Below are positions 10,608-21,700 of a stretch of DNA of 64,000 bases, in pieces. The notes beneath the pieces were generated by a model that saw only the letters and a list, made by a program, of their open reading frames with translations, was not told the origin of the DNA and made no database searches. Numbering within the stretch: position 1 is the stretch's first letter; every line of letters starts with the position of its first letter. Location: contig JAPYMA010000806.1 in assembly GCA_035041965.1 (NCBI GenBank), positions 1 to 64,000 on the forward strand, given 5' to 3'. The stretch comes from Anisakis pegreffii (lineage: Eukaryota; Nematoda; Chromadorea; Rhabditida; Anisakidae). The position numbers and the translations under genes were made by a program.

Positions 10608-13600
10608 TTATGTAATAAAAACCTTCTTAACGGCACCACTTCGGCCTTTCTTGCGGTGTTTCGGTTGGAATTTTACATCTCTTGGCCTCACGTACAAAAT
10701 GGTCTTCAACCGCTCATTCTCCTCTTCCATCAAATTTGTATTCACCTGCGCAATTGCTGACGTATCCAGTGTGATCAATTCTGGTTGTATCTGCAAACAA
10801 ACTCATTAACAAACCAAGAAAATCAATGCGATTATAAACCGTACCTGTATCAGTATAAACGGCGAACTACAGGCACACTTTTGTAGAATACATAAAAGTT
10901 TCCAAAACATCTATTGAAGCTCAGAAAAACTCAACTTATGTGTGTTCAGCTTCCACAGCCGTGGAGGATTCACCGTTGTGAAAACTGATCATGGATGAAA
11001 AATAAGGAGAGTTGGCTTTTTAAAGGATATTAAAACAATGAAAATGAAACGAATTTACTTTATCGAGCAATTGTTTCACTTCTCGCTCACGTCGTTGCGT
11101 CTTCGACTCGTACGGATTCGCTCGTAATGCATTGAAATTTGCCTCACCACAACCTTTAAAAGTGAAATCAATTACGCTCAGTGCCTATATTCAACTAACA
11201 ATAAGCAATAAATGCACACCAAATAAGCACCTGGTACAAGCAGAGAAGTAAATCCACCCTGATGACCCACTCCAAGAACATCTTCATATGGACAAAAACG
11301 CAAGTCGGAGACAACGCCTCTGCACTTATGCACCAAATACGGTTCTCGTGCACTTCCCAAATGAGCGTTTGTGAAAATCTGAACGAACCATGTTGAGATG
11401 AAAGGAAACTCTGGACCAAAACTTGATTTTGGATTGAAATCACATTACTTCATCAATCAAACTACATATCCTCATCATATTTTCACATCATTCATTACGA
11501 TTATCTCTTATCAAAACAAATCATGTGAAGTGACATAATAATGTACAGCACGTCCTACCTGAACATTATTTCCAACAGCACACGCAACCGCATATCGCTG
11601 GCTGAACGCTACTTCAGATAAGCCAAACGGTAGCGCATAGGCAAAAAGCTGTTTGTACGTACGCACATCCCAAATCCTACAATTTAAAAACCACAACCGA
11701 ATCAATGAATGAAAGAAAAAATGGAACACTTTAAAACACAACAATTTTATTCAGAAGTGTTAGCCTACCTCAAGCGTCGATCGAGGCCTGTGGTAGCCAT
11801 GTAATTACCTTCAACAGCAATACCTCTCAAGCCACTTTTATGTGCCAGCATCTTCACTAACGGTTCCTTCACGTTTGGTGACCATAACTGAACGGTACCT
11901 GCGAACTTTCGGTTGTTAGAAAATCAGAACTGAATATTATCATTATGAATGATAACTACAGATCCACTACTAGTGAAGTAAGCAGTTAAACTAAGTCCAG
12001 TCATTCACGGTCTCAACTAGAACTAGCATCGGTTCATCCGCAATTATCAACGAAAGCTGAACAATCAAAGAATCATAAAATTGCTCGAGTACCATTGGAG
12101 TGTCCTGTATGAATGATCGCATTCGACGGATTTTGGGTCATCACATCCAAGGGACCTTGTCGCGTGGGGAACGATTCAACGAGCTTGCCCATCGACACAT
12201 CCAAATAACTCAGGAACGACGTGTTTGACTGAATCGTTTAGACCAATGTTATCATCGCAAATTTCAACATCAGTGCAGTGGCTACCATTACAAAAAAGCA
12301 TTCAAGTATTCTTATCTTCACCACTTCTCAATAAAATACATCTATATTCGTTTGCTCGTCTGTGCGGTTCCACGCAATTCAGTCAGGAACAATCTACAAA
12401 GCGTATCCACTATGCCATTTGCTGCTATTTAGCTCTGACAAGAAAAAAAAATGTTTTGGAGAACAAACATGTTTCTACGTCGTAAGTGTGTCACATGAGT
12501 AAGGATAATAAAGTGCAATAAAATTCAGCTGACTAAGAACAGACCCCCGCAACAAGAAGGAAGTGTCTCGGTAAGAATTCCAATCGTTTGATGTCATGTA
12601 ACATCTTCAAGCAATGAAGTTCAACACCCATATTGTCATAGATGTAAGTCCATCGTTTCTGTGCAACCGCAAACATTGTTTCAACGTGTAACCATCTTCA
12701 ATATTTCCTTCTTACTATTTTCATCATTATCGATAACACATCCAATAATTTCAATCAAATAATGAGACTGTAACACATTTTAAGTATTGTGGTGTATTAC
12801 TGCGTTAGTTACATCTTGAGCAATTCGAATATCAATCGTAATGAATGACTGAAGGCATTCATAAAATGATCAACATCAACTTACTGAACATCCCTAACTC
12901 CTTCCATAACATTCGACTCGTTATGTAGTGATTTTGTCATCCAATCGAATGAAGCTATATGCCCTCGTTTGCCGCCTATCAACAAATGTCGACCGTTCGG
13001 TGTGTAGTCAACGCGATACGGTCCAAACTTTTCCAGATCCAAATCGAAATGCTTGAAAGTAACATCAAATTTGTGAAATCAACTTAGTGAACAGCTCATG
13101 AAACCAATCCTTGTTAAAACTGAATTAGATGATGGTGTAAGTTCATAATGAATAAAAATTGCAACAATCAAAATCATTTGAATGTACCTTTGTTGCACTA
13201 GCAATGTCGACATTTTCGCAGATTTCTTGTTGTTTGATTGTGAATGTTAACTCTCCGCGATCTGCTTCTAAATAACTGAAAAGTTCACTGTTGTATGGAT
13301 GCTGCATGAACTAACCAAGTGCGGAATGAACGTCGTGACAAAATGACAATAGAGCTAAAAAGAACGAACAAAATTGGCTGGAAATAATTTCAAAAATAAA
13401 AATTCTATGAACGAACAAACCCCTCGTCTTCGTTATTCAACAATTCAGCACGTGCGGTTTGTTCAGTTCGTTCCAAAAATTTTCGCTTTTTCTTCTCCAA
13501 TTTCGCTTGATGAAATATCGTGCGAACATTCTTCTGCAACCATACGATTATAATTTGCGAAGTGATGCAAAATTTTTTTTCCGCTAAGCAACGCAAAAAT

Positions 13601-14242
13601 TTTCCTTCTATGAGTTCTCCTTGATCCATTGTATTTTTTTAATCTGCAACTGAAGCGAAAACATCATATTATCTTCACAGTGAGATCTTTCTCATGGCAA
13701 ATTTTCAAGAACGAATGTAACCCCACCAAGAATTCTGTTCCAATTATTCAAAATTAAGTTCCACTTTCATAGACCTTTCAAAGTAATAAGAACTAAATGG
13801 TAACCGGATTAATTTCAGAGGCACCAGTATCGTGCTTCGTTAGGCTATCTTTTGCAACTGGAACTTCATCTTTGGACTCTTCGTCGTCACGATTGGATGG
13901 TCGTTGCACTACTGGATGCTTCCTAAACAGACCCACAGTTGACAGACCAGTGAAATTCTGCGACCGGCACAGTATCTGTCGCATAATCCATTCAATTCAA
14001 GTTTCTTGTTTGATCAATTATCACTACCTTAGTTTATCGCATCATTCATGGTGGACAAATATCAATTAAAAGTCATTCTGTAGTTGGCAAGCCGTAAAAA
14101 CTTACTGAGGAAATGTGCGCTGAAATTTTGTGAAGTGCTTTCTTGGTCGATATTTGGGTTTTGTTGAGAAACCATCCGTCGGAGTAACATCTTCGGCCAC
14201 CAAATTCAACACTTCTGTTTTATTGCTTTTCCATTCATCCAT
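10608..14242 (-). CDS. WDR46: WDR46 / UTP7 WD-repeat nucleolar protein
   Basis: I place twelve exons, given high to low: 14242-14106, 13922-13805, 13533-13421, 13275-13188, 13051-12885, 12695-12545, 12228-12093, 11898-11769, 11676-11559, 11378-11231, 11153-11059, 10790-10608. All phases agree and give 527 residues. WDR46/UTP7 scaffolds the small-subunit processome in the nucleolus. Family landmarks: a basic lead-in ([13 protein letters not shown]), [12 protein letters not shown], the first blade [70 protein letters not shown], then the BING4CT segment [20 protein letters not shown] (about residues 403-422) and [13 protein letters not shown]. The C-terminal basic tail is shorter than in vertebrates and could continue in an unseen exon. 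Exons 1-2 are supported by phase and composition rather than homology. A tttag acceptor about 20 bases before the ATG could be a trans-splice site. Confidence 0.93.
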
Positions 14243-15470
14243 AACTCACTTCGTTGTAAATCTAAAATCTAAAGTTAGTTGGGCAATTGATTTGAAGCGC
14301 AGTGAATCTTGACGGACTTGATCGACTCTCTCTCCAGGTACACGCGCATTGCCTAGTTCGACACACCGAAGGCTAAGGTGAACGAAATGCCGTTTTGATT
14401 TTACCAGACCAAAATTTTACCGAAATCACCCAATCAAGTAATATGGAAGTTCTCGTAACTTTCCTATTTGGTTGCTAGGAATATCATTTTGAAATTGTCT
14501 TCAAATGTAATTTGGTTTTGGAAGTTTCATTTTTTGCTGCCCCAATGCGTTTCATTCGAGTGCATTGCTCTTCGCTTTACGTCCATTTACAGGTAGGAAA
14601 TGTTAGATTAAAGTAAAATCAAAACGGCATATCGTTCGTTCAATGTATCTGAAAATAAACACGGAACAATTCATTGACAGCATCTGATCGATAAATACGA
14701 GAAATTCGAAATATGAACTACTGAAAACTTAGGATAATCTAAAGCGGAGAATAACATACAATTGACCGCATTCTGTGCACGAAATGAACCGGCAATTCAG
14801 CTTAAAGAATACAGCCACACCGGTACTCCATACATAAGCAATACAAAAGAAATATAAATCCACTGTAGAGAATTGCAGGGGTAAATGAACGGTATACCCT
14901 CTCATAGTCATTAGTATCATTATGACATCTATCCAAGAACACACACTGCCCTTTCCGGGCCTGTCGGGTTTTGAGTTATGGTATCCTGAAAATCGTGGGT
15001 GTGGAAACTCTGACAGTTGGGTGACCGACAAATGCATCTACGACAAGTCTAAATCCGACAAAAATCACCCTGCTACCCAATGATGAGGCACACGCAAATT
15101 GTCGGAGTGGCACCTTGTCGTAGGGTAAATTTTCGATAAATTGTGGCATGCTTTCAAACAATAACGCATTTTTCCATCAGTATACACGCCTTGTATACTT
15201 CCTTATAAAACTTTGGGTTGTGGGAAGAAACAGAAATTTTATGTTGTTTATCTTCATGGATTGATTTATCTATATTGCTTATTTATTCCTACATTCTCTA
15301 CAGTGAATTTACATTTCTTTTGTATTGCTTATATATGAATGTAACGGTGTGGCTTTATTATTTAAGTTGAGTTGTCGGTTCATTTCGCGCATAAAATGCA
15401 GTCGGTGTCTATGGTTTTCGATACTTTCCAAACTTATGTAACTGTGTAACATTTAGAGTGGAGCATTTTA
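14243..15470. other. Divergent promoter region between WDR46 and the KANSL2-like gene
   Basis: About 1.2 kb separates the two start codons, which point away from each other, so both promoters should lie here. The part at about 14940-15130 is less AT-rich and has short open frames on both strands without recognisable domains. An atttag at 15451-15456, 14 bases before the plus-strand ATG, is a plausible splice or trans-splice acceptor. No TATA box or other named element is clear. Confidence 0.45.
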
Positions 15471-18400
15471 ATGCCAAGCATCAGTACATACAAATCGTCC
15501 ACGAAACGACCGTCTAATTTTTCCAGTAAGCAGCCACCAACATCGACCAGCCACATTTCAGCCGTACGTTCTGTTTTCCTTCATTACTATCATTATTTTG
15601 CTTGTTAATTTTTTTATGTCGTCTGTGGATATCGATAATGTTGACGTTGTCCAATATGATAAGTTGATAAAAAACTTAGCTTATTTATAAAACTAAAGTC
15701 AGTGACAAGAACAAGTGTACTACAGAATTAAGCAACTTCCCCAAGTTCATTGTGTTGCACATTGGAGTTGAAAGAAGCACATTAAGTGAGTGTTTTAGAA
15801 CAGTGTTGACGGCTCATCACAGAAGATGAAGTTGAAGCGACGCGTTCGTTCCCAAAAACGTGCCTGGAAATGGCATGTACCAAGAGGTGAGTCTTCCGAT
15901 GAGAACTGCTCCAAATGCCAGTATGTGAGTCGTCGTATTGGAATTGCTTGCGATAATGTGCAACCGTCATCACAACTGTCTTCTGTCGGAATTTGTGAAA
16001 AGGTATACTCGTTCGTTCTTTCGTCTGAGAATTTTCCTTAGTTCATTCGATTCTCTTGATATTGATGACCGTTTGTCATATGCGCCTTTCACTTGTGAGC
16101 AACAAACGAATTTATGCGCCATCCGAGGGCTTGAATTTCTTCGCAGAATCTCAATTCAGCTTGTTTGCGTCGAATTCAAAATGGAATCTCAAACCCTTCA
16201 TAGTCGAACTCAATAAATTTTCACAGTTGTTCTTGAACAAGAAGTTTTATGTGAATATTTTCTCATTCTCATTCACGAACATCTTATTACTGCTTCGTCT
16301 TCATGCGAATCCATTTAGCATATGCGATTTGCGAGGCAACTAAAGCAACTTTTCGTTGCCGAACAGCATCGCGCTGATCAAGGTGACTTCATTGCACCTC
16401 GTATGGATGAAGATGGCATGATCAGTGTCAGGTAAATTGGTAGTTCACGTTTGATTCGCCTGTTATTTTTGCTTGCCTTCACTCCTCCTTATGGGGTAGC
16501 CAGTGGAACTCGTAGACTTTATGTGTATTATCATCACAACCGACAATGCATAAGAAGTAAATATGGCAGTATCATAAAATTTGTTATCAACAAGCATTCT
16601 TTGGGCTAAGCATCAGCTTTCTAATATGCAAACCCTGGGCATGCCAAAAGCAAAGTCATTCCGTTCATATGTCAGTTTGTTGATAAAACTGGCAATATTT
16701 AGCGGTTCGTTCAAAGCATTGCTGACAATCTCATAAGCTGTGTGCTCATCTCGTAGCTTTGCTGTTGAACTGCTGATTGCTAGGTGTTTATGTGTGTATT
16801 ACAGTGATGATGACGAGACACTTGCAACGACATCAGAATGGCCGTGGTCAGAGGAGAACTTACTCTACGATCCAAGTTCAGTTGACGATCGTGTGAATGT
16901 TGCTTTGTAAGTTTCATTCTATTTTGTGATAATCTCTTCATTGGTCGCTCAACTCTAGTGAGATGGATGTTCATCACGCTGCATCATTTTTTCTCCCTGG
17001 ATTTTGATTTCTTTTGAAGTACTGAATAACCGTCGGTCGCAATTTGTTCATTGTTCTTTGTTCAAAAGCCCTGACTGCAACAATTTGTCACTGTTATAAA
17101 AGGAGACTCGAGAATTCCTGGAACGAAATGATCTTTCATGTGGATGAATGTGAAACCCAACTGATTTTGGTCGTTTTGGTCAGTAGATCTGAATCGAATG
17201 ATTGATAATTTCACGAATCAATTAACTTAGAAATTCTGAAACGATCACTGAGAAGGAGCTGTTATTGGGTCGTTTAGCGACACTGGAGAATAGATTGGCG
17301 GCCATCAAAGAATATCGTGAGGTATTGTTTGAGAGGCGATCACGTTTTGAGGTGTTCCTACAAGAAAAGGTTGCCGAAGAGACTAAAAAAGGTAGGATTA
17401 TTTGGAATTTGCAAGTGGTCCGTTGATTCTTTTAGTGAATTTAATGAAGGAGGAATTATTGTCTAGGAGACAAATTACTTCGTTTAGATGGTTTAAAAGA
17501 TTTCTTCAAAAGCACTGACTTCAACAGTTTATGTGGTACTAGATAATTGGCCTTTTGAAAATCCATCTTCAGGCAAGTTGGTTGCTGAAACAGCGAAAGA
17601 GAAGCGTTTAATGCGTTTGTTACGTGCATCAAAACGTTACGATCATTGGCTTACGTCAAAAAGTTCGAAAGCAATGCGTTCACAATTGCTGGCGCGTATC
17701 AAACAAAACGAAGAACGCAACAAAAAGGTGGCTGAGAAGGATGAGAGCACAACTGAAGAGCTGATGGAGTCGAACACTTCGAAGTCGGAAGAACCATTGG
17801 ACTTTTTCGATGTTTTTGATGATTCGACTGGTAACGACGACAGCGAGCAAAAACAGTCAACGCTTTGCTCATTCGTTTATGAGGTACATTCTGTCTGATT
17901 CGTGCACATTTATTCGCATTGAATTTGTTTGAATCTCTTTTTGCTTTTGTTTTCTTTTCCAGTTATTTGTTTCTATTAAATGTCAGTCGTTTTGAACTGA
18001 TTGTGAGTATCTTCCAGTTTTTGCAATTTTTGATTGAATCTTCGACTTCCTAACAGTGATCAGTGAAGTTAGTCGATTTTGTGCTATTCGTTTGTTTGTT
18101 ATAGCAGGAGGAAGAGGAGAGTGGTGGTGGCGGCGTTGTAGGAGGAGAGAATACGGAGGAGACAAACTCGAAACAAACTGAAAACGGAGAGCACAAAAAG
18201 GTCAAGCAGCGACAGTGCACAAATCGAGCCATACCTTATTTGAACTACTGCATAGGACGTACGTTTTGAATGCGTATTGTATTCACTATATAAATGTTTA
18301 TTTGTGTTTATTTTGCGAAAACGGCCGTAATTTTGATAGATATTAATGTCTTCAAGAATGAAAGTGTCGATTCAACAAATCGTTCAATGTGCACTCACGC

Positions 18401-18796
18401 AAACTCTGTACTCCAATTGTTTGGCATAGAGAATAGGCGTTTTCGATTTGAATCGGAAGAGTGCTAGAGAATGAGTGATGCCACTTAGGTGGGTCGTCCA
18501 GCATGACTTCGGTCGTGCTTCAACTGACGATTCACTAGTACAATCATCAAACAATCTTTCGATTCATCCCTTTGTTAACGTTTTGGAGATTTCATTTTTC
18601 CGTTGATGTAAGTTGGAAGTATGTTAATGATTGTTGTAGATGAGACTAGAAGGCAGCAGGAAGTATTAATGGTAATAATAAATGTTTCAAGATGTATTCG
18701 AGAATGCAAATCAGCAGATGTTCGCGGCTTGTTTGGAGTGTGGTGCAGCGGCGTTGGATTTCGATGATGGTGAACACTACTGCTTCGAGCATCTTT
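15471..18796 (+). other. KANSL2: KANSL2-like gene, exons 1-9 (conserved zinc-knuckle half)
   Basis: Exons: 15471-15563 (least certain), 15823-16002, 16319-16431, 16805-16906, 17231-17391, 17467-17535, 17573-17883, 18105-18258, 18692-18796. Exon 2 carries three cysteines of the first knuckle and its histidine opens exon 3. The second knuckle pair is split over exons 7, 8 and 9. The codon for H395 is itself interrupted between exons 8 and 9 (C|AT). The intron at 17536-17572 is only 37 bases. Confidence 0.82.
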
Positions 18797-21700
18797 GTAC
18801 GTTTAGACTGACTCTCTTTTTCATTGCTTCTTCATTTTTCCACCAATTCGGTTATTGAGAATGCACCGAATTGAATTCGGTTTCTGATTGATGCCGTTCG
18901 TTGTTCATAAAGTATGCATCCTGAAATGATTCCAAACCGATGATAAGTCTTCAAGTGAATGCTGATGCTTGAAGTGATCATGCCCGATCAACAGCATTCA
19001 TTCACATGTGCACTCACGCAAACTCTGTACTCCAATTGTTTGGTATAGAGAATAGGCGTTTTCGATTTGAATCGGAAGAGTGCTAGAGAATGTGTGATGC
19101 CACTTAGGTGGGTCGTCCAGCATGACTTCGGTCGTGCTTCAACTGACGATTCACTAGTACAATCATCAAACAATCTTTCCATTCATCCTTTTATCAGCGT
19201 TTTGGAGATTGGTCATCTCAAGCGACACGACTGCATCGTAGCAGTCAAAAATCATATTTCACTCGAAGAAATTTCATTTGATAAAACAGTAAAATATACA
19301 GTTATAGTTTTAGCAGATGCTCTTTTCGCCATTGAATCGTACATTTTTCAAATTATAATGGTATTAGAAAATAGGATCGAGCAGAAATTTGAAAATAAAT
19401 TTGAGATGGCCCTAAGTTGTTCTGGATGACTGAATGGATTGGATTCATCGAATGAGTTATTTCTTGTGAATTTGCAGCCAAGAAGAGCAGCATGAGTCGT
19501 GAGCAGTTGTTTGGTCCGTTAGAAGTGAAGACATCATTCGATATGACGACGACATCCCTGTCAACACCACCGTGCTCATCGGTCCGTGCCTCTGCTGAGG
19601 ACTCCTCCAGCAACCCCATCGCACAATCCACTTCACACACACAACTCAGCGCACAGGTGTCTCATCGCGACATTTAATTGTGTTCTTTGTTCGGCATTTT
19701 CAATCTGTCTTTCATTACACTCTTATACATCATTGTCTTCTTGTTATCTATCATCTATTTGTATTGTAGGCTTCGACAGAAAATTTGTCATCCTCTTTGA
19801 TGTCGGACAAAGAAGATAACTCAGTTGAGGATACATCTCAATTTAAGCGTTTGACCGATGCGAAACAATCCAACGGTGCGAATTTGTCACTATTGTTGTT
19901 GTTATTGTTAATGTTTTAATGATGACGGTTGTTAATGATTCATCACGGGTTGAAGTGAATTGAATAATTGTCACGCATTGATTATCGTTCAGATCTGTCA
20001 TTTTCGTCGAGATTAGATGAACTGGAATTGGTTGGTGCAAACAGTGACTTCATTCAGTATGAAGAAGAGGGCAGTGCGCCGGTCAAATTCGTTCTTATTG
20101 ACGATGAAGACGAGAATGAAACTGGCAAAAACGATATGGCTACCATCACTAAAAACTTCAACAGCACTAAAGGAGCAGGCTCTTCGTGAGTTTCAAGCTG
20201 ATTTGGTGATGTAAAAGAAGTTGTATTTTAAACAGAGTTTTGGTATCTTGTGAACTGTTGATGTTGTAGTCGTTTTCTCATTCATGGTTATCACTAGAAT
20301 TATTTCTATTATTTAGTCATATCTTTTGTTGACAATGATTGTTTTAAGTGGTGGATATGCAATGAATCCCAACATATCAGTTCGTCGTGTCCCAATGATC
20401 GCTCGAAAGAGGGTGGATGAGAAGAACTCGTCCTCTGCACGAACACGACCGTTCACGTCGCAATACTTCATCGAATCAAAGGAAAAATCCAAACAGTAAC
20501 CTTTCGTTATATTAAAAACTTTGTATTGTATTATTGTATGAAGTTTTTTTAAGCGTCCAGTTTTAATCGATGTGCTTGCGTAGCAGGCATATTCTGGTAT
20601 GATTAATTGTAAGAAGTGAGCATGTTTGAACGAGAATTGGTTCGGATATATGATAATAGTATCGATTTGTTTGTTGTTTTCGTTTTGTAATGCTACGGTT
20701 ATATAATGTTACGGTTACGGTTTGTAATGTTTATTAATAGATAGAATAGAAGGAAGATTTGCCGATATAGTTATATCTTTGTGTCGTGTTCGCTCCTTCT
20801 CATCTTGCTAACAATAAGTTTGTTCTTGTTAAGGCTGCTTTCACCCCCTCGAACATTTGCTGATAAAATACGAATGAAAATGAAATATTTTGCAGAAGGC
20901 AAAGTCCAACAAAGAGCAGAATTGTATCACCGAAACGATTCATTACAATCGAACAAAGGAAACGTTCCGATGAAGGTACTAAACATTCTTAAGTTCTCTC
21001 TCTCAAATCTGGATTGTTTTGTTGATCATTCCAAATGCTTTCTTCTATGACAAATTTGTTCAGCATCGAATACAACGTCGCAGACAACTCCAATAACCGT
21101 TCAGAAATTACGTGCCTCTGCACAGTTGTCAGCAGTGAGCTCGTCTTCTCACAGCGACGTTTCATTGCCCACCTCGCATCGATCAACCACCACCACACCT
21201 ACGAATCCAAACTTCATGAAACCGTCCGCTCCAACTTCCACGAGGTTTTCAGTCGTTCGCGTCCCTGTACCTTCATCTTCCAGCACTCTTTTTTAATGTG
21301 ATATGGCAAATTTGGTTGAATATCGCACAAACAAGTGAAATTTCTGTGCTTCTATCATAAATGAGCAGTTTCAGATCGGTAATCAGTGGTGGTACATCAA
21401 GTGCATATACCACTACTACCTCATCATCGCCCGCATGCACTCCATCCGTCGGTCGATTAACAGATCCGAGTACAATATCTCTGGTTAACACTCCTAATTC
21501 TGCTGCAAACAATAGTAACACTAGTATTACTCCTAGCAGCAGTATTCCATCCCCAGCTGATCAGCAACAGCTCCGTACGCTATCGTTACCTCAGAGCAAT
21601 CGTGGTGCCGCTCTTCCGCAAAAATCCACTCAGCCAGTTGGTTTGAAATTGTTCTCGGAAAATTACTTTATGATATTTTTCACAAATATCTATATTGATT

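Noticed and set aside
13534..13629. Start of WDR46 at the ATG at 13629
   Set aside because: The extra N-terminal residues look like translated intron ([12 protein letters not shown]), and a good tgcag acceptor sits at 13538-13534 just before the conserved segment.
13540..13643. Alternative WDR46 exon starting at 13643, in phase with exon 1 (LKKYNGSR)
   Set aside because: The frame runs into a stop before reaching the conserved [11 protein letters not shown] segment, and no donor restores phase. It would need a one-base error in an A-run. The model through 13922-13805 and 13533 needs no such error.
18403..18600. Possible tRNA-derived element in the 205-bp repeat
   Set aside because: I could not find A-box or B-box patterns or a tRNA fold in either copy.
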